Assembly (NCBI RefSeq): GCF_904063055.1
Contig: NZ_CAJFCN010000004.1
Span: 372,001 to 436,000 of the forward strand
Source: Pseudomonas paracarnis
GTDB taxonomy: Bacteria > Pseudomonadota > Gammaproteobacteria > Pseudomonadales > Pseudomonadaceae
Direction of reading: 5' to 3'
Length of the DNA stretch: 64,000 nucleotides
The notes below the pieces were generated by a model. It saw only the letters and a list, made by a program, of their open reading frames with translations, was not told the origin of the DNA and ran no database searches. Below, in pieces: positions 47,801 through 55,122 of the stretch. Both the position numbers and the translations under genes were made by a program. How positions within the stretch are numbered: position 1 is the stretch's first letter; each line of letters begins with the position of its first letter.

Positions 47801-48069
47801 ATGCCGGGCAGCGATTGCGACTCGATATGTTCGATGTCGTTGACGGTGGTGCTCAGGGAGCGTTCGTAGGTGTAGATCACCCGGCCGGCCATGGCGTCCG
47901 GGGACAGGCCGTTGTACTGCCAGACCACGGCGACCACGGGAATGCCGATATCGGGAAAAACATCCGTGGGCGTGCGCAGGGCCGCCATCGGCCCGATGAT
48001 GCAGATGAATATAGCCAGCACGATGAAGGTGTACGGCTTGTGCAGTGCGGTCTTTACCAGCCCGAGCAT
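44848..48069 (-). CDS. RND-family efflux pump, inner-membrane permease
   Basis: This proton-driven exporter of 1073 residues starts at MLGLVKTALHKPYTFIVLAIFICIIGPMAALRTPTDVFPDI; the open extension to 48132 has no support. It shows the AcrB-like layout of two halves with 12 membrane segments and two large periplasmic loops, and the membrane Asp pair in LAVGILVDDATVTIENINWHLEQG for proton relay. It groups with general multidrug-type rather than typical metal-type pumps by eye. It is first in the operon, an unusual order (pump, adaptor, duct). The substrate is unknown and no regulator gene is adjacent. Confidence 0.92.
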   Translation of the reverse strand: MLGLVKTALHKPYTFIVLAIFICIIGPMAALRTPTDVFPDIGIPVVAVVWQYNGLSPDAMAGRVIYTYERSLSTTVNDIEHIESQSLPGMGIVKIFFQPGVDIRTANAQVTAVSQTVLKQMPPGITPPLILNYSASTVPILQMAFSSPSLSEAKIRDLVQNNIRLPLSALPGLAMPTPMGGKQRQITLDLDPQALAAKGLSAQDVGNALALQNQIIPVGTAKLGLNEYTILLNNSPKAIDELNDLPIKTVDGALITIGQVAHVRDGSPPQTNIVRVDGHRAVLMPALKNGSISTLSIIDGIRQMLPRINETLPPSLKTSLLGDASAFVKQSVGSVAQEGIIAALLTSAMILLFLGSWRSTLIIAASIPLAVLSAIALLAVSGQTLNVMTLGGLALAVGILVDDATVTIENINWHLEQGKAVKAAILDGAAQIVGPAFVSLLCICIVFVPMFLLQGIAGYLFRPMALAVIFAMASSFILSRTLVPTLAMFLLKPHRPEPGAGHHPEDAFINHHEGEQHPKPRNALLQSVLNFQQGFERHFSNVRDTYHGLLTLALGARKRFIVGFLACVLASFLLLPSLGQDFFPATDAGALALHVRLPLGTRIEESAAAFDRIEARIREVIPAEELDTIVDNIGIPLSGIDMAYSSSGTIGPQDGDIQVSLKTHHAPTADYVKKLREALPQSFPGSHFAFLPADISSQILNFGAPAPLDVKISGRNDAENRAYAVELERRLQHVPGIADLRIQQSTGYPSLQVNVDRMRANGLGITERDVTNSMVASLAGSSQTAPTFWLNPANGVSYSIVAATPQYRLDSLPSLEALPVTGADGQAQILGGVATISRVQSPAVVTHYNIEPTLDLYANVQGRDLGGVARDVQKVLDDTASMRPKGATISLHGQIDALHEAFSGLSFGLLGAVVLIYLLIVVNFQSWADPFVIITALPAALAGIVWMLFLSGTSLSVPALTGAILCMGVATANSILVVSFCRERLAEHGDALKAALEAGYTRFRPVCMTALAMIIGMLPLAISEEQNAPLGRAVIGGLVFATVATLLFVPVVFSLVHGRHPTRATAGETPHVA

Positions 48070-48275
48070 GCGTGAGTCTCCGAGAAGAGCAGGATTGCAA
48101 ACCCCGGCAGTCTTGACCGACCCACCTAACACGCACCTTTCAGCCAGGTGAAGGAAGTTTTAGTCAAGGGCTGAAGATACTTTCATAGGGATTCATTTGT
48201 TCCAGGAAGGGCGGCTGATCAAGCTTGTCAGCCATCGGATACGCCCTTTTTACATCTGCCCTTTGGAGCCCTGTC

Positions 48276-48686
48276 ATGTCACTTAAACCACTGTTGTTAG
48301 TTCCCGTCCTTGGCTTTGTCTGTTTGTTGTCGGCGTGCGCCGGCCCGATCCCCAAGGCGGACCCCAGCCAAGCCTGGATCGGCTTGCAGGAAGAAGCGCC
48401 GAATGACCTGATGGCCGAGCGTGTCGATGGTAAGCGGGTGGACGATGGGCGCTATTTTGAGGTGGCCCCGGGGGACCATCGCCTGGACGTGACTTTATTT
48501 GAAGACGAGCCGGGTGATGACAACCAGCAGGACTGCCAGGGCCGCATTGAGTACAAGCATTTCAAGGCAGGTGAGCACTACACCCTGGTGGAGTCGAGCC
48601 TGGGCACCACGGTGCGTGCGTCCCTTGAGGACGGCCACGGCAAGGAAATTGCCGCCACCCAGGACTTCAATTGCATGCCTGGCTAG
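48276..48686 (+). CDS. Small putative lipoprotein of unknown function
   Basis: The 136-residue protein has a lipoprotein signal (MSLKPLLLVPVLGFVCLLSACAGPIPKADPSQAW, Cys after LLSA). The mature part contains a short beta-rich domain (GRYFEVAPGDHRLDVTLFEDEPGDDNQQDCQGRIEYKHFKAGEHYTLVESSLGTTVRASLED) and two further cysteines that could form a disulfide (NQQDCQG and DFNCMPG). The ATG at 48276 follows a TGGAG site; an upstream in-frame ATG at 48225 has none. I do not recognise a function. It is conserved-looking in codon use and stands alone. Confidence 0.8.
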   Translation: MSLKPLLLVPVLGFVCLLSACAGPIPKADPSQAWIGLQEEAPNDLMAERVDGKRVDDGRYFEVAPGDHRLDVTLFEDEPGDDNQQDCQGRIEYKHFKAGEHYTLVESSLGTTVRASLEDGHGKEIAATQDFNCMPG

Positions 48687-48844
48687 GCGTGATGCGCCGT
48701 CGTCTTGCGTGGCTCGGCGGGTTCAGCAGGTTTGACGTGGGGATGATGATGCCGGCGCGTCACGCGCATGACCCCCCATAGCATGGCGGCGGCGACGGCC
48801 AGCCAACCACAGATCAACAGGAAAATCGTTGTCGCAAGGCTCAT
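48683..48844 (-). CDS. Small single-pass membrane protein of unknown function
   Basis: A 53-residue protein with a strong AGGAGG-type ribosome-binding site right before ATG 48844. Residues 3-27 form one hydrophobic segment (LATTIFLLICGWLAVAAAMLWGVM), followed by a basic, His-rich tail (RRHHHPHVKPAEPAEPRKTTAHHA). The topology is probably N-out with the His-rich tail in the cytoplasm by the positive-inside rule. Its stop overlaps the stop of the convergent lipoprotein gene. Metal binding by the His-rich tail is possible but unproven. Confidence 0.65.
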   Translation of the reverse strand: MSLATTIFLLICGWLAVAAAMLWGVMRVTRRHHHPHVKPAEPAEPRKTTAHHA

Positions 48845-49046
48845 TCGGGCCTCCTTTCGCCCACTTGGGGCACACACAGTCTTCTCAATGGACAGTCTAG
48901 CCAGCCGGCGGTTGCCTGCTATTGACCAATGGTCGAGTCTGTCCAACTTGTTTGCTCTATCAGCGCCGCTTTACTGGGCCAGTGGGCTATACCGGCGGGG
49001 CGGGGCGCCCTATGATCGGGGCCTTTACCGGCAGTTGATCAAGAGA

Positions 49047-49718
49047 GTGAAAAAATTGCGCTTACGGTCGAACCTTAAAACTTCCTTGCTGCTGGCCGTT
49101 GCCCTTGGGCTGGCGGCCTGTTCCAGTACCCCGTCGAAACTGCCAGGCTTGCCGGAGCGCGTTGAACTCAATGGCGTGCCAACCTTTCGCAGCGAGGCTT
49201 ATCAGAGTGGTCCTGCGGCACTTGCCAGCATGCTGTCGCAACAAGGCATTGTCATGACACCGGGTTTGCTTGATAAACCACTGCGCCTGCCCGGCGCCGA
49301 GGCGGACCTTGAACGCAACATGCAGGTGCTGGCGCGTGAGTATGGGCTGATGGTGTACCCATTGGACGCCAAGCTGACCGCCGTGTTTGCCCAGGTAGCG
49401 GCGGGTTACCCGGTGATGGCGCGGATCAACGCCAGCTATTGGTCCGGGGCGCGTTATGTCGTGGTGGTGGGGTTCAACCAGCAGAAAAGTACGGTGCTGT
49501 TGCGCTCAGGCAAGGAGCGTCGATTGAGCATGAGCTTCAGCGACTTCGATTCGGCGTGGAAGGGCGCGGGCCATTGGGCCATCCTCACCCAGCGCCCGAG
49601 CCAGTTGCCGGCCAACGTGGATGCGCAGCGCTGGCGCGATGCGGCCAACGCCACGGCGCAGGCGGGGCAGGAGCAAGCGGCGGCCCAAGCGCTCAAGGTG
49701 TTGGCAGAGAAGAAGTGA
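49047..49718 (+). CDS. Lipoprotein with a degenerate C39-peptidase-like domain
   Basis: When started at GTG 49047 the 223-residue protein has a lipoprotein signal (KKLRLRSNLKTSLLLAVALGLAAC, lipid Cys25); TTG 49056 is an alternative start with a better-placed GAGAG site. The body matches C39-like papain-fold lipoproteins (GPAALASMLSQQGIVMTPGLLDKPLRLPGAEADLERNM; GKERRLSMSFSDFDSAWKGAGHWAIL). However, the catalytic Cys position of the usual QCGPA is Ser54 (YQSGPAAL), and the usual His of HYxVVVGY is Arg (ARYVVVVGF). It is therefore probably not a peptidase. A short helical tail (AANATAQAGQEQAAAQALKVLAEKK) follows. Role unknown. Confidence 0.8.
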   Translation: MKKLRLRSNLKTSLLLAVALGLAACSSTPSKLPGLPERVELNGVPTFRSEAYQSGPAALASMLSQQGIVMTPGLLDKPLRLPGAEADLERNMQVLAREYGLMVYPLDAKLTAVFAQVAAGYPVMARINASYWSGARYVVVVGFNQQKSTVLLRSGKERRLSMSFSDFDSAWKGAGHWAILTQRPSQLPANVDAQRWRDAANATAQAGQEQAAAQALKVLAEKK

Positions 49719-49727
49719 AACTCAAAT

Positions 49728-49815
49728 GTGGGAGCGGGCTTGCTCGCGAAGGCGCAGTGTCAGTCGCTGAATGCTTAGGCTGACCCACCGCATTCGCGAG
49801 CAAGCCCGCTCCCAC
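49728..49815. repeat. REPIN-like inverted repeat, variant of family 1
   Basis: The arms are GTGGGAGCGGGCTTGCTCGC and GCGAGCAAGCCCGCTCCCAC, the same variant as the last unit of the 18.2 kb tandem array. It lies between convergent genes. Confidence 0.9.
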
Positions 49816-49829
49816 ACTAAAATCGCTGT

Positions 49830-50753
49830 TTATCGACGTACTTCCGTAGCAGTCGCTCGATTCTTGAGGTTCTTATCGGCCTTGTAACGCAGCGCCACAT
49901 CCGGCACGGCGCCGCCTTTGCCGGTCTCGACCCAGCTACGAATACGGCTGGCATCGGCAAAGTGGGTGAACTTGCCAAAGGCATCCAGGATTACCAGCGA
50001 CACCGGGCGATTGCCCATGCTCGTCACCAGCACCAGGCAATGGCCGGCCTGGTTGGTGAAGCCGGTCTTGGTCAGCTTGATATCCCAATTGGCGCGGTTG
50101 ATCAGGTGGTCGGTGTTGGAGAAGCCCAAGGTGTAGTTGGGCTTGCGGAACGACACAGTCTTTTCCTTGGTGGTGCTCAACTGGCTGAGCATCGGAAACT
50201 TGCGCGCATAGGCCAGCAGCTTGCTCAGGTCGCGGGCGGTCGAGACGTTATGAATCGACAGGCCAGTGGGCTCCACGTAGTGGGTGCTGGTCATGCCCAG
50301 GGATTTGGCCTTGGCGTTCATCGCCGCGATGAAGGCCGAATAACCGCCTGGATAGTGGTGGGCCAGGCTGGCGGCGGCGCGGTTTTCCGAAGACATCAGC
50401 GCGATCAGCAGCATTTCCTTGCGCGGCATCTGGCTACCGATCTTCACCCGGGAGAACACGCCTTTCATCTCGGGCGTGTCGGTGATGTTGATGTCGATGT
50501 ACTCGTCCATATTCTGCTTGGCTTCGAGGACGATCAGGCCGGTCATCAGCTTGCTCACCGAGGCGATAGGTACCACCACGTCGGGGTTGCTGGAATAAAT
50601 GACTTTATTGGTCTGCAAATCGACCAGCATGGCGCTGCCGGAGGCGATCTGCAGCTTGGAGGCGTCACGCGGGGCCAGGGTGGTTTCGGCGGCGTGGGCG
50701 AAGGTACCTGCCAAAGCAAAAAACAGGCTGACAATAGAAAGACGAATTTTCAC
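49830..50753 (-). CDS. pbpG: D-alanyl-D-alanine endopeptidase (penicillin-binding protein 7)
   Basis: This periplasmic low-molecular-weight PBP cleaves peptidoglycan cross-links. With GTG 50753 as start the 307-residue protein has a clean signal peptide ([21 protein letters not shown]). The active-site set is SxxK in [10 protein letters not shown], SxN in [20 protein letters not shown] and KTG in [14 protein letters not shown]. An upstream ATG (50810) would bury the signal peptide, so I reject it. It stands alone, with a bidirectional terminator beyond its upstream neighbour. Confidence 0.92.
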   Translation of the reverse strand: MKIRLSIVSLFFALAGTFAHAAETTLAPRDASKLQIASGSAMLVDLQTNKVIYSSNPDVVVPIASVSKLMTGLIVLEAKQNMDEYIDINITDTPEMKGVFSRVKIGSQMPRKEMLLIALMSSENRAAASLAHHYPGGYSAFIAAMNAKAKSLGMTSTHYVEPTGLSIHNVSTARDLSKLLAYARKFPMLSQLSTTKEKTVSFRKPNYTLGFSNTDHLINRANWDIKLTKTGFTNQAGHCLVLVTSMGNRPVSLVILDAFGKFTHFADASRIRSWVETGKGGAVPDVALRYKADKNLKNRATATEVRR

Positions 50754-50915
50754 GCGGATGAACTCGCTAAAAAGTAAGGAAATGCCGTTGTGAAACGGAG
50801 CTTGTGACAAATGGCGTTACATTTTAGGAGTATGGATGAAGAACTGTCGAATGTTCTTCTAGAACCAGACGAAAGTGCTTAAAAACTAAGAAAAAACGGT
50901 TTTTTTACGTGCAAT

Positions 50916-50945
50916 AAAAAGCCCTGCGCTAAGGCAGGGCTTTTT
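50916..50945. terminator. Rho-independent terminator of folD
   Basis: AAAAAGCCCTGC and GCAGGGCTTTTT form a perfect hairpin around a 6-base loop. The T run on the minus strand ends folD transcription, and the symmetrical A/T flanks would allow action in both directions. Confidence 0.9.
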
Positions 50946-50960
50946 CATTACGCCTGGTTA

Positions 50961-51815
50961 TTAACCGTGCAGGGTTTCCGCTGCGTACAAGGTGTTTTCC
51001 AGCAGGCAGGCCCGGGTCATGGGCCCGACGCCGCCTGGCACTGGCGTGATCCAGCCAGCGCGGGGCAGGGCGGTTTCATACACCACGTCGCCCACCAACT
51101 TGCCGTCTTCCTGGCGGTTGATGCCCACGTCGATGACGATGGCGCCTTCCTTGATCCACTCACCCTTGACCAGGCCCGGCTTGCCGGCGGCGACTACCAC
51201 CAGGTCAGCGCGGCCGACGTGGCCGGCCAGGTCCTTGGTGAAGCGGTGGGTGACGGTCACGGTGCAGCCGGCCAGCAGCAGCTCCATGGCCATCGGGCGA
51301 CCGACGATGTTCGATGCGCCCACCACCACAGCGTCAAGGCCATACAGGTCGACACCGGTGCTTTCCAGCAGCGTCATGATGCCTTTGGGGGTGCATGGGC
51401 GCAGCAGGGGAATGCGTTGGGCCAGGCGGCCGACGTTATAAGGGTGGAAACCGTCGACGTCTTTGTCCGGGCGGATGCGCTCCAGCAGCTTGGAGGCGTC
51501 CAGGTGCTCGGGCAGTGGAAGTTGCAGCAGGATGCCGTCCATGTTCGGGTCATCGTTGAGGCTGTCAATCAGGTCGGTCAGGGCCTGTTGAGTGGTGTCC
51601 GAAGGCAAGTCATAGGCCTTGGAAATAAAGCCGACCTCTTCACAGTCTTTACGCTTGTGCGAGACATAAACCTGAGAGGCAGGATCGCTGCCGACCAGGA
51701 TCACCGCGAGGCCAGGCGTGCGCAGGCCTTGCTGGCTGCGCTCGGTGACTCGTTTGGCGATCTGCTGGCGCAGGCTGGCGGCGATTGATTTGCCGTCGAT
51801 AAGTTGTGCAGTCAT
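50961..51815 (-). CDS. folD: FolD, methylenetetrahydrofolate dehydrogenase/cyclohydrolase
   Basis: This bifunctional cytosolic enzyme interconverts 5,10-methylene-, 5,10-methenyl- and 10-formyl-tetrahydrofolate with NADP. The 284-residue protein has the catalytic Lys region [14 protein letters not shown], the [14 protein letters not shown] motif, the NADP-binding [28 protein letters not shown] and the C-terminal [18 protein letters not shown]. It is a single gene with its own terminator. Confidence 0.96.
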   Translation of the reverse strand: MTAQLIDGKSIAASLRQQIAKRVTERSQQGLRTPGLAVILVGSDPASQVYVSHKRKDCEEVGFISKAYDLPSDTTQQALTDLIDSLNDDPNMDGILLQLPLPEHLDASKLLERIRPDKDVDGFHPYNVGRLAQRIPLLRPCTPKGIMTLLESTGVDLYGLDAVVVGASNIVGRPMAMELLLAGCTVTVTHRFTKDLAGHVGRADLVVVAAGKPGLVKGEWIKEGAIVIDVGINRQEDGKLVGDVVYETALPRAGWITPVPGGVGPMTRACLLENTLYAAETLHG

Positions 51816-51947
51816 TACGCGTGATTAACCATCGAGAGGGGGAAGAAAAGTGCGCGCATTCTCGCATGCCAAGGCGCGAGGGCAAAGGCGCTTGGTCTGC
51901 AAATTGCCCTAACCCCTTAAATAAAATCAGTTTTTTTCAAAAAAGAT

Positions 51948-51976
51948 TTGACGGGTTTCCAGGGCATCTATACTAT
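51948..51976 (+). promoter_or_regulatory. Sigma-70 promoter of the tRNA cluster
   Basis: TTGACG at 51948-51953 and TACTAT at 51971-51976 are 17 bases apart, with an overlapping TATACT. It lies about 115 bases upstream of the first tRNA and is the only good match in the 275-base gap after folD. The rest of that gap is AT-rich leader sequence without a gene. Confidence 0.65.
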
Positions 51977-52090
51977 TCGTCGCACTTGTCGGGCACAGCC
52001 TAGCACTGGTTAAGAAGGTCAAGCAGAATAGTTGTACTGCAAGGCTGGAAGCACTTAGTTTGTAATCCTCCAAGAGTACAGATTAATAAG

Positions 52091-52167
52091 GCGCCCGTAG
52101 CTCAGCTGGATAGAGCATCCGCCTTCTAAGCGGATGGTCGCAGGTTCGAGTCCTGCCGGGTGCGCCA
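52091..52167 (+). tRNA. tRNA-Arg (anticodon TCT)
   Basis: 77-base cloverleaf with encoded CCA. Acceptor GCGCCCG pairs with CGGGTGC. The anticodon arm CCGCC-TTCTAAG-CGG reads TCT, and the T arm has GGTTCGAGTCC. It is first in a four-tRNA cluster upstream of tig. Confidence 0.95.
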
Positions 52168-52199
52168 TTAGGCAGCTTTGGCACAAGTAGCGCTATATG

Positions 52200-52275
52200 G
52201 TGGGCGTAGCTCAGTTGGTAGAGCACGGGATTGTGACTCCCGTTGTCGAGGGTTCGATCCCCTTCGTCCACCCCA
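52200..52275 (+). tRNA. tRNA-His (anticodon GTG), copy 1
   Basis: 76-base cloverleaf with encoded CCA: acceptor GTGGGCG with CGTCCAC, anticodon loop ATTGTGA, discriminator C. A G at 52199 would supply the extra 5' G (G-1) typical of tRNA-His. Confidence 0.95.
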
Positions 52276-52286
52276 TATTCTGAAAA

Positions 52287-52320
52287 GGCGCCAGATTTAA
52301 CAGTCTGGCGCCTTTGCTTT
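52287..52320 (+). terminator. Hairpin after tRNA-His copy 1
   Basis: GGCGCCAGA and TCTGGCGCC form a 9-base stem around an 8-base loop. It is followed by CTTTGCTTT, a weaker T tract than after copy 2, so it may only attenuate or serve in processing. Confidence 0.75.
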
Positions 52321-52333
52321 AAGAGCTTCAAGC

Positions 52334-52418
52334 GCGGATGTGGTGGAATTGGTAGACACACTGGATTTAGGTTCCAGCGCCGCGAGGCGTAAGAGTTCGA
52401 GTCTCTTCATCCGCACCA
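52334..52418 (+). tRNA. tRNA-Leu (anticodon TAG)
   Basis: 85-base class II tRNA with encoded CCA: acceptor GCGGATG with CATCCGC, anticodon loop TTTAGGT reading TAG, and a long variable arm (CGCCGCGAGGCG). Confidence 0.95.
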
Positions 52419-52495
52419 ATTAAAGCTTTTCCCGGTCGTCAGGCGGGGCAGGGCTCAACAAAGAAGTGGTTTGGTTTCTTTGTTAACGCAATATG

Positions 52496-52571
52496 GTGGG
52501 CGTAGCTCAGTTGGTAGAGCACGGGATTGTGACTCCCGTTGTCGAGGGTTCGATCCCCTTCGTCCACCCCA
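52496..52571 (+). tRNA. tRNA-His (anticodon GTG), copy 2
   Basis: Identical to the copy at 52200-52275, including the G before the acceptor. The flanks are also nearly identical, showing a local duplication. Confidence 0.95.
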
Positions 52572-52580
52572 TATTCGAAA

Positions 52581-52612
52581 GGCGCCAGATTTAACAGTCT
52601 GGCGCCTTTTTT
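52581..52612 (+). terminator. Terminator after tRNA-His copy 2
   Basis: The same GGCGCCAGA/TCTGGCGCC stem as after copy 1, here followed by six T residues. This makes it the real end of the tRNA transcript. Confidence 0.9.
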
Positions 52613-52884
52613 GGTTTTGGCGGTTTGAGATTGGGTGGTCGCAGGTGCTGGGCTGCCCCGGCAGGGCGTGTCGTCGTATTTGTGTATCTCGATGATGCCG
52701 CGTTGCTTGCTCGCTCTGTTCGCAGGGCGGGCCGTCAGGGAGATGGATGCGTGTTCCTTCTATATATAGAGAGGGGCGGCGCAGAGCCCTGGCGCAATTT
52801 GGCTGTATTTGTCACCGGGGCGAGGTACTTCAGTGCTTTCGTACCGATAAATTGCCGGCTGTTTTCCGCTGTGTTTTCAGTAGG

Positions 52885-52913
52885 GTGACTTCTTGAGTTT
52901 GACCCACTAGAAT
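52885..52913 (+). promoter_or_regulatory. Candidate promoter of tig within the 361-base gap after the tRNAs
   Basis: GTGACT (52885-52890) and TAGAAT (52908-52913) are 17 bases apart, 60 bases upstream of the tig ATG. The remainder of 52613-52972 holds no gene that I can support; a TATATATAGA run near 52762 is the only other AT-rich spot. Confidence 0.5.
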
Positions 52914-52972
52914 GCATGCCCTTGATTGGGGTCGGAAATGGCCGGCTAATGTCTGTGCAACGAGGAATATCC

Positions 52973-54283
52973 ATGCAAGTTTCTGTTGAAAATACTACTG
53001 CTCTCGAGCGCCGCCTGAGCATCACCGTGCCGGCAGAGCGTATCGAGACTGCGGTCAACAAGCGTCTGCAGCAGACTGCCCAAAAGGCCAAGATCGCTGG
53101 TTTCCGTCCAGGCAAAGTGCCGATGAGCGAAATCAAGCGTCGTTTTGGTGCCGATGCGCGCCAGGAAGCTGTAGGTGACGTGATCCAGGCTTCTTTCTAC
53201 GAAGCCGTTGTCGAGCAAAAGCTGAACCCGGCAGGCTCGCCTTCGATCGAGCCCAAGTCCCTGGAAGCGGGCAAGGACCTGGAATACGTTGCCGTATTCG
53301 AAGTGTTCCCGGAATTTGAAGTGGCCGGTTTCGACGGTATCGAAATCGAGCGTCTGAGCGCCGAAGTGGCCGATTCGGACCTGGACAACATGCTGGAAAT
53401 CCTGCGCAAGCAGAACACTCGTTTTGAAGTGGCCGACCGTGCCGCCCAGAACGAAGACCAACTGAACATCGATTTCGTTGGCAAGGTTGACGGCGAAGTC
53501 TTCGCTGGCGGCTCCGCAAAGGGCACTCAACTGGTGCTGGGTTCCAACCGCATGATCCCTGGTTTCGAGGACGGCCTGGTTGGCGCCAAAGCCGGCGAAG
53601 AGCGCGTTCTGAACCTGACTTTCCCTGCTGACTACCAGAACCTGGACCTGGCTGGCAAAGCCGCCGAGTTCACCGTTACCGTCAACAGCGTTTCCGAGCC
53701 TAAGCTGCCAGAGCTGAACGAAGAGTTCTTCGCCCAGTTTGGCATCAAGGAAACCGGCATCGAAGGCTTCCGCACCGAAGTTCGCAAGAACATGGAGCGT
53801 GAGCTGCGCCAGGCTATCAAGTCCAAGGTCAAGAACCAGGTCATGGACGGTCTGCTGGCCGCCAACCCGATCGAAGTGCCTAAGGCCCTGCTGTCCAACG
53901 AAGTGGATCGTCTGCGCGTTCAAGCGGTTCAGCAGTTTGGTGGCAACATCAAGCCTGACCAACTGCCGGCCGAGCTGTTCGAAGAGCAAGCCAAGCGCCG
54001 CGTTGTGCTGGGCCTGATCGTGGCTGAAGTGGTCAAGCAGTTCGACCTCAAGCCAGACGAAGACCGCGTTCGTGAAATGATCCAGGAAATGGCTTCGGCC
54101 TACCAGGAGCCTGAGCAGGTCGTGGCTTGGTACTACAAGAATGAGCAGCAGATGAACGAAGTACGTTCGGTTGTGCTGGAAGAACAAGTTGTGGATACTG
54201 TTCTGCAGAAGGCTAAGGTGACCGATAAAGCGGTCTCTTACGAAGAAGCAGTCAAACCGGCGGAAGCAGCACAAGCCGACTGA
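52973..54283 (+). CDS. tig: Trigger factor (ribosome-associated chaperone and prolyl isomerase)
   Basis: Trigger factor binds the ribosome exit tunnel and shields nascent chains. The 436-residue protein has the N-terminal ribosome-binding signature [26 protein letters not shown], a central FKBP-type PPIase domain (about residues 155-240, [47 protein letters not shown]) and a helical C-terminal domain. GAGGAA precedes ATG 52973; the upstream in-frame ATG at 52916 is rejected. Codon use favours the highly expressed set. Confidence 0.97.
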   Translation: MQVSVENTTALERRLSITVPAERIETAVNKRLQQTAQKAKIAGFRPGKVPMSEIKRRFGADARQEAVGDVIQASFYEAVVEQKLNPAGSPSIEPKSLEAGKDLEYVAVFEVFPEFEVAGFDGIEIERLSAEVADSDLDNMLEILRKQNTRFEVADRAAQNEDQLNIDFVGKVDGEVFAGGSAKGTQLVLGSNRMIPGFEDGLVGAKAGEERVLNLTFPADYQNLDLAGKAAEFTVTVNSVSEPKLPELNEEFFAQFGIKETGIEGFRTEVRKNMERELRQAIKSKVKNQVMDGLLAANPIEVPKALLSNEVDRLRVQAVQQFGGNIKPDQLPAELFEEQAKRRVVLGLIVAEVVKQFDLKPDEDRVREMIQEMASAYQEPEQVVAWYYKNEQQMNEVRSVVLEEQVVDTVLQKAKVTDKAVSYEEAVKPAEAAQAD

Positions 54284-54308
54284 TTGTCCAACTCGTTGGA
54301 AATTCAAC

Positions 54309-54341
54309 CATAAGCCAGCCTCGCGCTGGCTTATGCGTTTT
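54309..54341 (+). terminator. Hairpin terminator between tig and clpP
   Basis: CATAAGCCAGC and GCTGGCTTATG form a perfect 11-base stem with a 5-base loop, followed by CGTTTTC. The short T run suggests partial termination. Confidence 0.75.
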
Positions 54342-54374
54342 CAAGACATGACTATTTGGGAGTAACTGCAGAGC

Positions 54375-55010
54375 ATGTTCCGTAATTCCTATATTCAGCA
54401 GAACTCTGATATCCAGGCCGCAGGCGGCTTGGTCCCGATGGTTGTCGAGCAGTCCGCTCGTGGCGAACGCGCCTACGACATCTACTCGCGCCTGCTCAAG
54501 GAGCGAGTGATCTTTCTGGTTGGCCCGGTAGAGGACTACATGGCCAACCTGATCTGTGCGCAATTGCTGTTCCTTGAAGCGGAAAACCCGGACAAGGACA
54601 TCCATCTCTACATCAACTCACCGGGCGGTTCGGTGACTGCGGGCATGTCGATCTACGACACCATGCAGTTCATCAAGCCAAACGTGTCGACCACCTGTAT
54701 TGGCCAGGCGTGCAGCATGGGCGCCTTCCTGCTGACTGCGGGTGCCGAAGGCAAGCGTTTCTGCCTGCCGAACTCGCGCGTGATGATTCACCAGCCGCTG
54801 GGCGGTTTCCAGGGCCAGGCGTCGGACATCGAAATCCACGCCAAGGAAATCCTCTTCATTCGTGAGCGTCTCAACACGCTGATGGCCAAGCACAGCGGGC
54901 GCACCCTGGAAGAAATCGAGCGCGATACCAACCGTGACAATTTCATGAGCGCTGAAGCCGCCAAGGAATACGGGTTGATCGACGCAGTGATCGACAAGCG
55001 CCCCGCTTAA
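54375..55010 (+). CDS. clpP: ATP-dependent Clp protease proteolytic subunit
   Basis: ClpP forms the two-ring 14-subunit proteolytic barrel used by ClpX and ClpA. The 211-residue protein has the catalytic Ser114 in [11 protein letters not shown], His139 in [10 protein letters not shown] and the Asp in the [17 protein letters not shown] region. The first residues ([18 protein letters not shown]) include a likely self-cleaved propeptide. It is followed by clpX and lon, the classical order. Confidence 0.97.
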   Translation: MFRNSYIQQNSDIQAAGGLVPMVVEQSARGERAYDIYSRLLKERVIFLVGPVEDYMANLICAQLLFLEAENPDKDIHLYINSPGGSVTAGMSIYDTMQFIKPNVSTTCIGQACSMGAFLLTAGAEGKRFCLPNSRVMIHQPLGGFQGQASDIEIHAKEILFIRERLNTLMAKHSGRTLEEIERDTNRDNFMSAEAAKEYGLIDAVIDKRPA

Positions 55011-55054
55011 TATAAGCCGCTCAAAATAGGGCTGGTCGGCATGTCCGACCACTG

Positions 55055-55074
55055 GCGGGCTTGAAAAAGCCCGC
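55055..55074 (+). other. GAAA-capped hairpin between clpP and clpX
   Basis: GCGGGCTT-GAAA-AAGCCCGC is a perfect 8-base stem with a GNRA tetraloop, preceded by a second small hairpin (GGTCGG/CCGACC near 55033-55050). With no long T tract it is more likely an RNA-stability or attenuation element than a full terminator. Confidence 0.65.
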
Positions 55075-55122
55075 ATAAGCCTTCATCTTGTGTTGCAAGC
55101 CTATCGGATTTGGATCGAACGA

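Noticed and set aside
48768-49046. Longer N-terminus for the C39-like lipoprotein (93 extra residues)
   Set aside because: It would put coding sequence over the divergent promoter of the small membrane protein gene and bury the lipoprotein signal.
52083-52361. Minus-strand open frame with GRTRTCDHPLRRRMLYPAELRA across the tRNA genes
   Set aside because: It is the well-known false protein produced by reading tRNA genes on the opposite strand.
52471-52695. Plus-strand open frame with GGRSSVGRARDCDSRCRGFDPL over tRNA-His copy 2
   Set aside because: Translation of a tRNA gene; no ribosome-binding site and the known artefact pattern.
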